From the NCBI GenBank assembly GCA_920105625.2, contig CAKKTE020000176.1, positions 1 to 64,000 of the forward strand: 64,000 bases of DNA, read 5' to 3'. Numbering within the stretch: position 1 is the stretch's first letter; every line of letters starts with the position of its first letter. The DNA comes from Clusia tigrina. Its lineage: Eukaryota; Arthropoda; Insecta; Diptera; Clusiidae. The position numbers were made by a program, and so were the translations under genes. The notes beneath the pieces were generated by a model. That model worked only from the letters and a program-made list of their open reading frames with translations. It ran no database searches and was not told where the DNA came from. Shown here piece by piece: positions 20,040 through 33,955 of the stretch.

Positions 20040-22760
20040 TCTGCCTCATTCGACGTCTCAGTCGGCGTCTCAGTCGCTCCCGCTGTCGACTGGGGGGTCT
20101 GCTGCCTTCTCTATGCCTATATCTACCCCTATCTGCCTCAGTCCACGTCTCAGTAGGCGTCACAGCCCCTGTCAGCGTCTGTGTAGGCGTCTCGGTGGCT
20201 GCCGCTGTCAATTGGTGGGTCTGCTGCCTTCTCTATGCCTATATCTACTCCTATCTGCCTCAGTCGGCGTCGCAGCCTCTGTCAGCATTTCTGTAGACAT
20301 CTCAGTCGCTGCCGCTGTTGATTGGAGGGTCTGCTGCCTACTCTCTGCCTATATCTACCCATATCTGCCTCAGTCGGCGTCTCGCAGCCTCTGTCAGCGT
20401 CTCTGTAGGTGTCTCAGTCATTGCCGCTGACGATTGGGGAGGTCTGCTTCCTTCTATATGCCTATATCTACCCCATCTGCTTCAGTCGGCATCTCAGTCG
20501 GCGTCCCAGCCTCTGTCAGCGTCTGTCTGTCGATTGGGGGAGTCTGCTATCTTCTCTATGCCTACATCTACCCCTCTCTGCCTCAGTCGGCGTTTCAGTC
20601 GGCATCTCAGTCGGCGTCGCAGCCTCTGTCAGCGTTTCTGTAGGTGTCTCAGTCGCTGCCGCTGTCGATTGGGGAGGTCTGCTTCCTCCTCTATGCTTAT
20701 ACTTACCCCTATCTGCCTTAGTGGGCGTCTCAGTCGGCGTCGCAGCCTCTGTCAGCGTCTCTGGAGGCGTCTCAGTCCCTGCCGGTGTCGTTTGGGGGGT
20801 CTGCTCCCATCTCTATGCCTATATCTACCCCTATCTGCACCGGTCGGCGTCGCAGCCTCTGTCAGCAACTCTGTAGGCGTCTCAGTCACTGCCGCTGTCG
20901 ATTGGGGGTCTGCTGCCTTCTCTTTGCCTATATCTATCCCTATCAGCCTCAATCGACGTCTCAGTCGGCGTCGCAGCCTCTTTCAGCGTCTCTGTTGGCA
21001 TCTCCGTCGCTGCTGCTGTCGATTGGGGGGGTCTGCTGCCTTCTCTGTGCCTATATCTACCCCTATATGCCTCAGTCGGCGTCTCAGTCGGATTCGCAGC
21101 CTCTGTCAGCGCCTCTGCGGGCGTCTCAGTCGCTGCCGCTGTCGATTGGGGGGGTGTGCTGGCTTCTCTATGCCTATATCTACCCCTATCTGCCTCTGTC
21201 TGCGTCGCAGCCTCTGTCAGCATTTCTGTGGGCGTCTCAGTCGCAGCCGCTGTGGATTGGGGGTCTGCTGCCTTCTCTATACCTATATCTACCACTATCG
21301 GCCTCAGTCGGCGTCTCAGTAGGCTACTCAGTAGCTGCCGCTCTCGATTGAATTCTCTGCTGCCTTCTCTATACCTATATCTACCCCTATCTGCCTCAGT
21401 CGGCGTCTCAGTAGGCGTCACAGCCCCTGTCAGCGTCTGTGTAGGCGTCTCAGTCGCTGCCGCTGTCAATTGGTGGGTCTGCTGCCTTCTCTATGCCTAT
21501 ATCTACCTATCTGCCTCAGTCGGCGTCGCAGCCTCTGTCAGCATTTCTGTAGACATCTCAGTTGCTGCCGCTGTTGATTGGAGGGTCTGCTGCCTACTCT
21601 CTGCCTATATCTACCCATAACTGCCTCAGTCGGCGTCTCGCAGCCTCCGTCAGCGCCTCTGTAGGTGTCTCAGTCGTTGCCGCTGTCGATTGGGGAGGTC
21701 TGCTTCCTTCTATATGCCTATATCTACCCCTATCTCTCTCAGTCTGCGTCTCAGTCGGCGTCCAGCCTCTGTTAGCGTCTCTGTAGGCGTCTCAGCCGTT
21801 TCCGCTGTCGATTGGGGGGAGTCTGCTGCCTTCTCTATGCCTATATCTACCCCTCTCTGCCTCAGTCGGCGTTTCAGTCGGCATCTCAGTCGGCGTCGCA
21901 GCCTCTGTCAGCGTTTCTGTAGGTGTCTCAGTCGCTGCCGCTGTCGATTGGGGAGGTCTGCTTCCTCCTCTATGCCTATACCTACCCCTATCTGCCTTAG
22001 TGGGCGTCTCAGTCGGCGTCGCAGCCTCTGTCAGCGTCTCTGGAGGCGACTCAGTCCCTGCCGGTGTCGATTGGGGGGTCTGCTGCCTTCTCTTTGCCTA
22101 TATCTATCCCTATCAGCCTCAATCGACGTCTCAGTCGCCGTCGCAGCCTCTTTCAGCGTCTCTGTTGGCATCTCAGTCGGTGCTGCTGTCGATTGGGGGG
22201 GGGGGGTCTGCTGCCTTCTCTGTGCCTATATCTACCACTATCTGCCTCAGTCGGCGTCTCAGTCGGCGTCGCAGCCTCTTTCAGCGTCTCTGTTGGCATC
22301 TCAGTCGCTGCTGCTGTCGATTGGGGGGGTCTGCTGCCTTCTCTGTGCCTATATCTATCCCTATCTGCCTCAGTCGGCATCTCAGTCGGATTCGCAGCCT
22401 CTGTCAGCTACTCTGCGGGCGTCTCAGTCGCTGCCGCTGTCGATTGGGGGGGTGTGCTGGCTTCTCTATGCCTATATCTACCCCTATCTTCCCCGGTCGG
22501 CGTCGCAGCCTCTGTCAGCATCTCTGTAGGCGTCTCAGTCACTGCCGCTGTCGATTGGGGGTCTGCTGCCTTCTCTTTGCCTATATCTATCCGTATCAGC
22601 CTCAATCGACGTCTCAGTCGGCGTCTCAGTCGCTCCCGCTGTCGATTGGGGGGTCTGCTGCCTTCTCTATGCCTATATCTACCCCTATCTGCCTCAGTCG
22701 GCGTCTCAGTAGGCGTCACAGCCTCTGTCAGCGTCTCTGTAGGCGTCTTAGTCGCTGCCG
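20040..22760. repeat. 2.7-kb block, copy A (repeated at +4552)
   Basis: The order of subtypes and private variants from about 20040 to 22760 matches 24590-27310 at a spacing of 4552 bp (4553 after one inserted G near 25053). Divergence begins after GGGCGGTCTGCTGC near 22770. Confidence 0.75.
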
Positions 22761-24589
22761 CTGTCGATTGGGCGGTCTGCTGCATTCTCTATGCCCATAT
22801 CTACCCCTATCTGCCTCAGTCGGCGTCTCAGTAGGCGTCACAGCCCCTGTCAGCGTCTGTGTAGGCGTCTCGGTGGCTGCCGCTGTCAATTGGTGGGTCT
22901 GCTGCCTTCTCTATGCCTATATCTACTCCTATCTGCCTCAGTCGGCGTCGCAGCCTCTGTCAGCATCTCTGTAGACATCTCAGTCGCTGCCGCTGTTGAT
23001 TGGAGGGTCTGCTGCCTACTCTCTGCATATATCTACCCCTATCTGCCTCAGTCGGGCTCGCAGCCTCTGTTAGCGTCTCTGTAGGCGTCTCAGTCACTAC
23101 CGCTGTCGATTGGGGGGTCTGCTGCATTCTCTATGCCTATATCTACCATTATCTGCCTCGGTCGGCGTCGCAGCCTCTGTCAACGTCTCTGTAGGCGTCT
23201 CAGTCGCTGCCGCAGTCGATTGGGGGTCTGCTGCCTTCTTTATGCCTATATCTACCCCTATCTGCCTCAGTCGGCGTCGCAGCCTCTGTCAGCGTCCCTG
23301 TAGGCGTCTCAGTCACTGCCGCTGTCGCTTGGGGTTCTGCTGCATTCTCTATGCCTATATCTACCCCTATCTGCCTCAGTAGGCGTCTAAGTCGGCGTCT
23401 CAGTTGGCGTTGCAGCCTCTGTCAGCGTCTCTGGTGGCGTCTCAGTCCCTGCCGCTGTCGATTGGGGGTCTGCTGCCTTTTCTATGCCTATATCTATCCC
23501 TATCTGCCTCATTCGACGTCTCAGTCGGCGTCTCAGTCGCTCCCGCTGTCGATTGGGGGGTCTGCTGCCTTCTCTATGCCTATATCTACCCCTATCTTCC
23601 CCGGTCGGCGTCGCAGCCTCTGTCAGCATCTCTGTAGGCGTCTCAGTCACTGCCGCTGTCGATTGGGGGTCTGCTGCCTTCTCTTTGCCTATATCTATCC
23701 GTATCAGCCTCAATCGACGTCTCAGTCGGCGTCTCAGTCGCTCCCGCTGTCGATTGGGGGGTCTGCTGCCTTCTCTATGCCTATATCTACCCCTATCTGC
23801 CTCAGTCGGCGTCTCAGTAGGCGTCACAGCCTCCGTCAGCGCCTCTGTAGGTGTCTCAGTCGTTGCCGCTGTCGATTGGGGAGGTCTGCTTCCTTCTATA
23901 TGCCTATATCTACCCCTATCTCTCTCAGTCTGCGTCTCAGTCGGCGTCCAGCCTCTGTTAGCGTCTCTGTAGGCGTCTCAGCCGTTTCCGGTGTCGATTG
24001 GGGGAGTCTGCTGCCTTCTCTATGCCTATATCTACCCCTCTCTGCCTCAGTCGGCATCTCAGTAGGCGTCACTGCCCCTGTCAGCGTCTGTGTAGGCGTC
24101 TCAGTCGCTGTCAATTGGCGGGTCTGCTGCCTTCTCTATGCCTATATCTACTCCTATCTGCCTCAGTCGGAGTCGCAGCCTCTGTCAGCATTTCTGCAGA
24201 CATATCAGTCGCTGCCGCTGTTGATTGGGGGGTCTGCTGCCTACTCTCTGCCTATATCTACCCATATCTGCCTCAGTCGGCGTTGCAGCCTATGTCAGCG
24301 TCTCTGTAGGCATATCAGTCGCTGCCGCTGTCGATTGGGGGGTCTGCTGCCTTCTCTATGCCTATATCTATCCCTATCTGCCTCATTCGTCTTCTCAGTC
24401 AGCGTCTCAGTCGCTTCTGCTGTCGATTGAGGGGGTCTGCTGCCTTCTCTATGCCTATATCTACCCCTATCTGCCTCAGTCCACGTCTCAGTAGGCGTCA
24501 CAGCCCCTGTCAGCGTCTGTGTAGGCGTCTCAGTGGCTGCCGCTTTCAATTGGTGGGTCTGCTGCCTTCTCTATGCCTATATCTATCCC

Positions 24590-27310
24590 TATCTGCCTAA
24601 TTCGACGTCTCAGTCGGCGTCTCAGTCGCTCCCGCTGTCGATTGGGGGGTCTGCTGCCTTCTCTATGCCTATATCTACCCTTATCTGCCTCAGTCCACGT
24701 CTCAGTAGGCGTCACAGCCCCTGTCAGCGTCTGTGTAGGCGTCTCGGTGGCTGCCGCTGTCAATTGGTGGGTCTGCTGCCTTCTCTATGCCTATATCTAC
24801 TCCTATCTGCCTCAGTCGGCGTCGCAGCCTCTGTCAGCATTTCTGTAGACATCTCAGTCGCTGCCGCTGTTGATTGGAGGGTCTGCTGCCTACTCTCTGC
24901 CTATATCTACCCATATCTGCCTCAGTCGGCGTCTCGCAGCCTCTGTCAGCGTCTCTGTAGGTGTCTCAGTCGTTGCCGCTGACGATTGGGGAGGTCTGCT
25001 TCCTTCTATATGCCTATATCTACCCCATCTGCTTCAGTCGGCATCTCAGTCGGGCGTCCCAGCCTCTGTCAGCGTCTGTCTGTCGATTGGGGGAGTCTGC
25101 TATCTTCTCTATGCCTACATCTACCCCTCTCTGCCTCAGTCGGCGTTTCAGTCGGCATCTCAGTCGGCGTCGCAGCCTCTGTCAGCGTTTCTGTAGGTGT
25201 CTCAGTCGCTGCCGCTGTCGATTGGGGAGGTCTGCTTCCTCCTCTATGCTTATACTTACCCCTATCTGCCTTAGTGGGCGTCTCAGTCGGCGTCGCAGCC
25301 TCTGTCAGCGTCTCTGGAGGCGTCTCAGTCCCTGCCGGTGTCGTTTGGGGGGGTCTGCTCCCATCTCTATGCCTATATCTACCCCTATCTGCACCGGTCG
25401 GCGTCGCAGCCTCTGTCAGCAACTCTGTAGGCGTCTCAGTCACTGCCGCTGTCGATTGGGGGTCTGCTGCCTTCTCTTTGCCTATATCTATCCCTATCAG
25501 CCTCAATGGACGTCTCAGTCGGCGTCGCAGCCTCTTTCAGCGTCTCTGTTGGCATCTCCGTCGCTGCTGCTGTCGATTGGGGGGTCTGCTGCCTTCTCTG
25601 TGCCTATATCTACCCCTATCTGCCTCAGTCGGCGTCTCAGTCGGATTCGCAGCCTCTGTCAGCGTCTCTGCGGGCGTCTCAGTCGCTGCCGCTGTCGATT
25701 GGGGGGTGTGCTGGCTTCTCTATGCCTATATCTACCCCTATCTGCCTCTGTCTGCGTCGCAGCCTCTGTCAGCATTTCTGTGGGCGTCTCAGTCGCAGCC
25801 GCTGTGGATTGGGGGTCTGCTGCCTTCTCTATACCTATATCTACCACTATCTGCCTCAGTCGGCGTCTCAGTAGGCTACTCAGTAGCTGCCGCTCTCGAT
25901 TGAATTGTCTGCTGCCTTCTCTATACCTATATCTACCCCTATCTGCCTCAGTCGGCGTCTCAGTAGGCGTCAGAGCCCCTGTCAGCGTCTGTGTAGGCGT
26001 CTCAGTCGCTGCCGCTGTCAATTGGTGGGTCTGCTGCCTTCTCTATGCCTATATCTACCTATCTGCCTCAGTCGGCGTCGCAGCCTCTGTCAGCATTTCT
26101 GTAGACATCTCAGTTGCTGCCGCTGTTGATTGGAGGGTCTGCTGCCTACTCTCTGCCTATATCTACCCATAACTGCCTCAGTCGGCGTCTCGCAGCCTCC
26201 GTCAGCGCCTCTGTAGGTGTCTCAGTCGTTGCCGCTGTCGATTGGGGAGGTCTGCTTCCTTCTATATGCCTATATCTACCCCTATCTCTCTCAGTCTGCG
26301 TCTCAGTCGGCGTCCCAGCCTCTGTCAGCGTCTCTGTAGGCGTCTCAGCCGTTTTCGCTGTCGATTGGGGGGAGTCTGCTGCCTTCTCTATGCCTATATC
26401 TACCCCTCTCTGCCTCGGTCGGCGTTTCAGTCGGCATCTCAGTCGGCGTCGCAGCCTCTGTCAGCGTTTCTGTAGGTGTCTCAGTCGCTGCCGCTGTCGA
26501 TTGGGGAGGTCTGCTTCCTCCTCTATGCCTATACCTACCCCTATCTGCCTTAGTGGGCGTCTCAGTCGGCGTCGCAGCCTCTGTCAGCGTCTCTGGAGGC
26601 GTCTCAGTCCCTGCCGGTGTCGATTGGGGGGGTCTGCTGCCTTCTCTTTGCCTATATCTATCACTATCAGCCTCAATCGACGTCTCAGTCGCCGTCGCAG
26701 CCTCTTTCAGCGTCTCTGTTGGCATCTCAGTCGGTGCTGCTGTCTATTGGGGGGTGGGGTCTGCTGCCTTCTCTGTGCCTATATCTACCACTATCTGCCT
26801 CAGTCGGCGTCTCAGTCGGCGTCGCAGCCTCTTTCAGCGTCTCTGTTGGCATCTCAGTCGCTGCTGCTGTCGATTGGGGGGGTCTGCTGCCTTCTCTGTG
26901 CCTATATCTATCCCTATCTGCCTCAGTCGGCATCTCAGTCGGATTCGCAGCCTCTGTCAGCTACTCTGCGGGCGTCTCAGTCGCTGCCGCTGTCGATTGG
27001 GGGGTGTGCTGGCTTCTCTATGCCTATATCTACCCCTATCTTCCCCGGTCGGCGTCGCAGCCTCTGTCAGCATCTCTGTAGGCGTCTCAGTCACTGCCGC
27101 TGTCGATTGGGGGTCTGCTGCCTTCTCTTTGCCTATATCTATCCGTATCAGCCTCAATCGACGTCTCAGTCGGCGTCTCAGTCGCTCCCGCTGTCGATTG
27201 GGGGGGTCTGCTGCCTTCTCTATGCCTATATCTACCCCTATCTGCCTCAGTCGGCGTCTCAGTAGGCGTCACAGCCTCTGTCAGCGTCTCTGTAGGCGTC
27301 TTAGTCGCTG
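24590..27310. repeat. 2.7-kb block, copy B
   Basis: This is the partner of 20040-22760. One extra G in CAGTCGGGCGTCCCAGCC (near 25050) shifts all reading frames downstream relative to copy A, with no sign of selection for a frame. Confidence 0.75.
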
Positions 27311-29400
27311 CCGCTGTCGATTGGGCGGTCTGCTGCCTTCTTTATGCCTATATCTAACCCTATCTGCCTCAGTCGGCGTCGCAGCCTCTGTCAGCGTCCC
27401 TGTAGGCGTCTCAGTCACTGTCGGTATCGCTTGGGGGTCTGCTGCATTCTCTATGCCTATATCTACCCCTATCTGCCTCAGTCGGAATCGCAGCCTCTGT
27501 CAGCGTCTGTGCGGGCGTCTCAGTCGCTGCCGATGTCGATTGGGGGGTGTGCTGGCTTCTCTATGCCTATATCTACCACTATCTGCCTCAGTCGGTGTCT
27601 CAGTAGGCTTCTCAGTCGCTGCCGCTGTCGATTGGGTTGTCTGCTGCCTTCTCTATACCTATGTCTACCCCTATCTGCCTCAGTCGGGCTCGCAGCCTCT
27701 GTTAGCGTCTCTGTAGGCGTCTCAGTCACTACCGCTGTCGATTGGGGGGGTCTGCTGCATTCTCTATGCCTATATCTACCATTATCTGCCTCGGTCGGCG
27801 TCGCAGCCTCTGTCAACGTCTCTGTAGGCGTCTCAGTCGCTGCCGCAGTCGATTGGGGGTCTGCTGCCTTCTTTATGCCTATATCTACCCCTATCTGCCT
27901 CAGTCGGCGTCGCAGCCTCTGTCAGCGTCCCTGTAGGCTTCTCAGTCACTGCCGCTGTCGCTTGGGGTTCTGCTGCATTCTCTATGCCTATATCTACCCC
28001 TATCTGCCTCAGTAGGCGTCTAAGTCGGCGTCTCAGTTGGCTTTGCAGCCTCTGTCAGCGTCTCTGGTGGCGTCTCAGTCCCTGCCGCTGTCGATTGGGG
28101 GTCTGCTGCCTTTTCTATGCCTATATCTATCCCTATCTGCCTCATTCGATGTGTCAGTCGGCGTCTCAGTCGCTCCCGCTGTCGATTGGGGGCTCTGCTG
28201 CCTTCTCTATGCCTATATCTACCCCTATCTTCCCCGGTCGGCGTCGCAGCCTCTGTCAGCATCTCTGTAGGCGTCTCAGTCACTGCCGCTGTCGATTGGG
28301 GGTCTGCTGCCTTCTCTTTGCCTATATCTATCCGTATCAGCCTCAATCGACGTCTCAGTCGGCGTCTCAGTCGCTCCCGCTGTCGATTGGGGGGTCTGCT
28401 GCCTTCTCTATGCCTATATCTACCCCTATCTGCCTCAGTCGGCGTCTCAGTAGGCGTCACAGCCTCCGTCAGCGCCTCTGTAGGTGTCTCAGTCGTTGCC
28501 GCTGTCGATTGGGGAGGTCTGCTTCCTTCTATATGCCTATATCTACCCCTATCTCTCTCAGTCTGCGTCTCAGTCGGCGTCCAGCCTCTGTTAGCGTCTC
28601 TGTAGGCGTCTCAGCCGTTTCCGGTGTCGATTGGGGGAGTCTGCTGCCTTCTCTATGCCTATATCTACCCCTCTCTGCCTCAGTCGGCGTTTCAGTCGGC
28701 ATCTCAGTCGGCGTCGCAGCCTCTGTCAGCGTTTCTGTAGGTGTCTCAGTCGCTGCCGCTGTCGATTGGGGGGTCTGCTGCCATCTCTATGCCTATATCT
28801 ACCCCTATCTGCCCCGGTCGGCGTCGCAGCCTCTGTCAGCATCTCTGTAGGCGTCTCAATCACTGCCGCTGTCGATTGGGGGTCTGCTGCCTTCTCTTTG
28901 CCTATATCTATCCCTATCAGCCTCAATCGACGTCTCAGTCGGCGTCGCAGCCTCTTTCAGCGTCTCTGTTGGCATCTCAGTCGCTGCTGCTGTCGATTGG
29001 GGGGGGTCTGCTGCCTTATCTGTGCCTATATCTACCCCTATCAGCCTCAGTCGGCGTCTCAGTCGGATTCGCAGCCTCTGTCAGCGACTCTGCGGGCGTC
29101 TCAGTCGCTGCCGCTGTCGATTGGGGGGTGTGCTGGCTTCTCTATGCCTATATCTACCCCTATCTGCCTCTGTTTGCGTCGCAGCCTCTGTCAGCATTTC
29201 TGTAGGCGTCTCAGTCGCTGCCGCTGTCGATTGGGTTGTCTGCTGCCTTCTCTATACCTATATCTACCCCTATCTGCCTCAGTCGGCGTCTCAGTCGGCT
29301 TCTCAGTCACTGCCGCTATAGATTGGGTTGTCTGCTGCCTTCTCTATACCTATATACCTGCCTCAGTCGGCGTCTCAGTAGGCTTCTCAGTCGCTGCCGC
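26560..29400. repeat. 2.8-kb block repeated about 8.37-8.49 kb downstream
   Basis: Marker order and private variants here recur at +8366 (for example 28037 and 36403, 28631 and 36997). After one additional monomer of about 123 bp in the downstream copy they recur at +8489 (28726 and 37215). The partner covers about 34930-37890. Confidence 0.7.
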
Positions 29401-31601
29401 TGTCGATTGGGGTGTCTGCTGCCTTCTCTATACCTATATCTACCCCTATCTGCCTCAGTCGGCCTCGCAGCCTCTGTTAGCGTCTCTGTAGGCGTCTCAG
29501 TCACTGCCGCTGTCGATTGGGGGGTCTGCTGCATTCTCTATGCCTATATCTACCATTATCTGCCTCGGTCGGCGTCGCAAACTCTGTCAGCATCTCTGTA
29601 GGCGTCTCAGTCGCTGCAGCTGTCGATTGGGGGGTCTGCTGCCTTCTCTATGTATATATATACCCCTATCTGCCTCACTCGGCGTCTCAGTCACTGCCGC
29701 TGTCGATTGGGGGGTCTGCTGCATTCTCTATGCCTATATCTACCATTATCTGCCTCGGTCGGCGTCGCAAACTCTGTCAGCGTCTCTGTAGGCGTCTCAG
29801 TCGCTGCCGCTGTCGATTGGGGGGTCTGCTGCCTTCTTTATGCCTATATCTACGCCTATCTGCCTCAGTCGGCGTCGCAGCCTCTGTCAGCGTCCCTGTA
29901 GGCGTCTCAGTCACTGCCGCTGTCGCTTGGGGTTCTGCTGCATTCTCTATGCCTATATCTACCCCTATCTGCCTCAGTAGGCGTCTAAGTCGGCGTCTCA
30001 GTCGGCGTTGCAGCCTCTGTCAGCGTCTCTGGTGGCGTCTCAGTCCCTGCCGCTGTCGATTGGGGGGTCTGCTGCCTTCTCTATGCCTATATCTACCCCT
30101 ATCTGCCTCAGTCGGCGTATCAGTAGGCGTCACAGCCCCTGTCAGCGTCTGTGTAGGCGTCTCAGTCACTGCCGCTGTCGATTGGGGGGTCTGCTGCATT
30201 CTCTATGCCTATATCTACCCCTATCTGCGTCAGTAGGCGTCTCAGTCGGCGTCGCAGTCTCTGTCAGCGTCTCTGGAGGCGTCTCAGTCCCTGCCACTGT
30301 CGATTGGGGGGGGGGGTCTGCTGCCATCTCTATTCCTATATCTACCCCTATCTGCCTCAGTCGGCGTCTCAGTCGGCGTCACAACCTCTGTCAACGTCTC
30401 TGTAGGCGTCTCAGTAGCTGCCGCTGTCGATTGGGGTGTCTGCTGCCTTCTCTATGCCTTTATCTACCCCTATCTGCCTCAGTAGGCGTCTCAGTCGGCG
30501 TCGCAGTCTCTGTCAGCTTCTCTGGAGACGTCTCAGTCCCTGCCGCTGTCGTTTGGGGGGGGGGTCTGCTGCCATCTCTATTCCTATATCTACCCCTATC
30601 TGCCTCGGTCGGCATCTCAGTAGGCGTCACTGCCCCTGTCAGCGTCTGTGTAGGCGTCTCAGTCGCTGTCAATTGGCGGGTCTGCTGCCTTCTCTATGCC
30701 TATATCTACTCCTATCTGCCTCAGTCGGAGTCGCAGCCTCTGTCAGCATTTCTGTAGACATCTCAGTCGCTGCCGCTGTTGATTGGGGGTCTGCTGCCTA
30801 CTCTCTGCCTATATCTACCCATATCTGCCTCAGTCGGCGTTGCAGCCAATGTCAGCGTCTCTGTAGGCATATCAGTCGCTGCCGCTGTCGATTGGGGGGT
30901 CTGCTGCCTTCTCTATGCCTATATCTACCCCATCTGCTTCAGTCGGCGTCCCAGCCTCTGTCAGCGTCTCTGTAGGCGTCTCAGCCGTTTCCGCTGTCGA
31001 TTGGGGGAGTCTGCTGCCTTCTCTATGCCTATATCTACCCCTCTCTGCCTCAGTCGGCGTTTCAGTCGGCATCTCAGTCGGCGTCACAGCCTCTGTCAGC
31101 GTCTCTGTTGGCATCTCAGTCGCTGCTGCTGTCGATTGGGGGGTCTGCTGCCTTATCTGTGCCAATATCTACCCCTATCTGCCTCAGTCGGTGTCTCAGT
31201 CGGATTCGCAGCCTCTGTCAGCGTCTCTGCGGGCGTCTCAGTCGCTGCCGCTGTCGATTGGGGGGTCTGCTGGTTTCTCTATGCCTATATCTACCCCTAT
31301 CTGCCTCTGTCTGCGTCGCAGCCTCTGTCAGCATTTCTGTAGCCGTCTCAATCGCTGCCGCTGTCGATTGGGTTGTCTGCTGCCTTCTTTATACCTATAT
31401 CTACCCCTATCTGCCTCAGTCGGCGTCGCAGCCTCTGTCAGCGTCTCTGTAGGCGTCTCAGTCACTACCGCTGTCGATTGGGGGGTCTGCTGCATTCTCT
31501 ATGCCTATATCTATCCCTATCTGATTCAATCGACGTCTCAGTCGGCGTCGCAGCCTCTTTCAGGGTCTCTGTTGGCATCTCAGTCGCTGCTGCTGTCGAT
31601 T

Positions 31602-31622
31602 GGGGGGGGGGGGGGGGGGGGG
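31602..31622 (+). repeat. Longest G-run in the array (21 G)
   Basis: This is the terminal G-run of one monomer, expanded to 21 uninterrupted G. Other long examples are 13083-13098 (16), 17610-17624 (15), 50498-50512 (15), 159-172 (14) and 17851-17864 (14). Most monomers have 4-8. Confidence 0.95.
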
Positions 31623-32671
31623 TCTGCTACCTTCTCTGTGCCTATATCTACCTCTATCTGCCTCAGTCGGCGTCTCAGTCGGATTCGCAGCCTCTGTCAG
31701 CGTCTCTGCGGGCGTCTCAGTCGCTGCCGCTGTCGATTGGGGGGTCTGCTGCCTTCTCTATGCCTATATCTACCCCTATCTGCCTCAGTCCACGTCTCAG
31801 TAGGCGTCACAGCCCCTGTCAGCGTATGTGTAGGCGTCTCAGTGGCTGCCGCTGTCAATTGGTGGGTCTGCTGCCTTCTCTATGCCTATATCTACTCCTA
31901 TCTGCCTCAGTCGGCGTCGCAGCCTCTGTCAGCATTTCTGTAGACATCTCAGTCGCTGCCGCTGTTGATTGGAGGGTCTGCTGCCTACTCTCTGCCTATA
32001 TCTACCCATATCTGCCTCAGTCGGCGTCTCGCAGCCTCTGTCAGCGTCTCTATAGGTGTCTCAGTCGTTGCCGCTGTCGATTGGGGAGGTCTGCTTCCTT
32101 CTATATGCCTATATCTACCCCATCTGCTTCAGTCGGCATCTCAGTCGGCGTCCCAGCCTCTGTCAGCGTCTGTCTGTCGATTGGGGGAGTCTGCTGCCTT
32201 CTCTATGCCAATACCTACCCCTTTCTGCCTCAGTCGGCGTTTCAGTCGGCATCTCAGTCGGCGTCGCAGCCTCTGTCAGCGTTTCTGTAGGTGTCTCAGT
32301 CGCTGCCGCTGTCGATTGGGGAGGTCTGCTTCCTCCTCTATGCCTATACCTACCCCTATCTGCCTTAGTGGGCGTCTCAGTCGGCGTCGCAGCCTCTGTC
32401 AGCGTCTCTGGAGGCGTCTCAGTCCCTGCCGGTGTCGTTTGGGGGGTCTGCTCCCATCTCTATGCCTATATCTACCCCTATCTGCACCGGTCGGCGTCGC
32501 AGCCTCTGTCAGCAACTCTGTAGGCGTCTCAGTCACTGCCGCTGTCGATTGGGGGTCTGCTGCCTTCTCTTTGCCTATATCTATCCCTATCAGCCTCAAT
32601 CGACGTCTCAGTCAGCGTCGCAGCCTCTTTCAGCGTCTCTGTTGGCATCTCCGTCGCTGCTGCTGTCGATT

Positions 32672-33955
32672 GGGGGGTCTGCTGCCTTCTCTGTGCCTAT
32701 ATCTACCCCTATCTGCCTCAGTCGGCGTCTCAGTCGGATTCGCAGCCTCTGTCAGCGTCTCTGCGGGCGTCTCAGTCGCTGCCGCTGTCGATTGGGGGGT
32801 GTGCTGGCTTCTCTATGCCTATATCTACCCCTATCTGCCTCTGTCTGCGTCGCAGCCTCTGTCAGCATTTCTGTAGGCGTCTCAGTCGCAGCCGCTGTGG
32901 ATTGGGGGTCTGCTGCCTTCTCTATACCTATATCTACCACTATCTGCCTCAGTCGGCGTCTCAGTAGGCTACTCAGTAGCTGCCGCTCTCGATTGAATTG
33001 TCTGCTGCCTTCTCTATACCTATATCTACCCCTATCTGCCTCAGTCGGCGTCTCAGTAGGCGTCACAGCCCCTGTCAGCGTCTGTGTAGGCGTCTCAGTC
33101 GCTGCCGCTGTCAATTGGTGGGTCTGCTGCCTTCTCTATGCCTATATCTACTCCTATCTGCCTCAGTCGGCGTCGCAGCCTCTGTCAGCATTTCTGTAGA
33201 CATCTCAGTTGCTGCCGCTGTTGATTGGAGGGTCTGCTACCTACTCTCTGCCTATATCTACCCATATCTGCCTCAGTCGGCGTCTCGCAGCCTCCGTCAG
33301 CGCCTCTGTAGGTGTCTCAGCCGTTGCCGCTGTCGATTGGGGAGGTCTGCTTCCTTCTATATGCCTATATCTACCCCTATCTCTCTCTGTCTGCGTCTCA
33401 GTCGGCGTCCAACCTCTGTTAGCGTCTCTGTAGGCGTCTCAGCCGTTTCCGCTGTCGATTGGGGGGAGTCTGCTGCCTTCTCTATGCCTATATCTACCCC
33501 TCTCTGCCTCAGTCGGCATCTCAGTCGGCGTCGCAGCCTCTGTCAGCGTTTCTGTAGGTGTCTCAGTCGCTGCCGCTGTCGATTGGGGAGGTCTGCTTCC
33601 TCCTCTATGCCTATACCTACCCCTATCTGCCTTAGTGGGCGTCTCAGTCGGCGTCGCAGCCTCTGTCAGCGTCTCTGGAGGCGACTCAGTCCCTGCCGGT
33701 GTCGATTGGGGGGTCTGCTGCCTTCTCTTTGCCTATATCTATCCCTATCAGCCTCAATCGACGTCTCAGTCGCCGTCGCAGCCTCTTTCAGCGTCTCTGT
33801 TGGCATCTCAGTCGGTGCTGCTGTCGATTGGGGGGGGGGTCTGCTGCCTTCTCTGTGCCTATATCTACCACTATCTGCCTCAGTCGGCGTCTCAGTCGGC
33901 GTCGCAGCCTCTTTCAGCGTCTCTGTTGGCATCTCCGTCGCTGCTGCTGTCGATT
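32672..33955. repeat. 1284-bp tandem duplication, copy 1
   Basis: This copy is adjacent to copy 2 with a spacing of 1284 bp (33209 and 34493, 33635 and 34919). It contains the ordered cassette and the CAGTCCCTGCCGGTG monomer. The copies are nearly identical. The G-run near 33831 (9 G) is 14 G in copy 2. Confidence 0.8.

Noticed and set aside
20882..21469. Minus-strand frames rich in TETPTETLTEA and RGRYRHREGSRPP
   Set aside because: They are antisense translations of the satellite. The motif recurs wherever the monomer does and breaks whenever monomer length changes register, so it is not a protein repeat.
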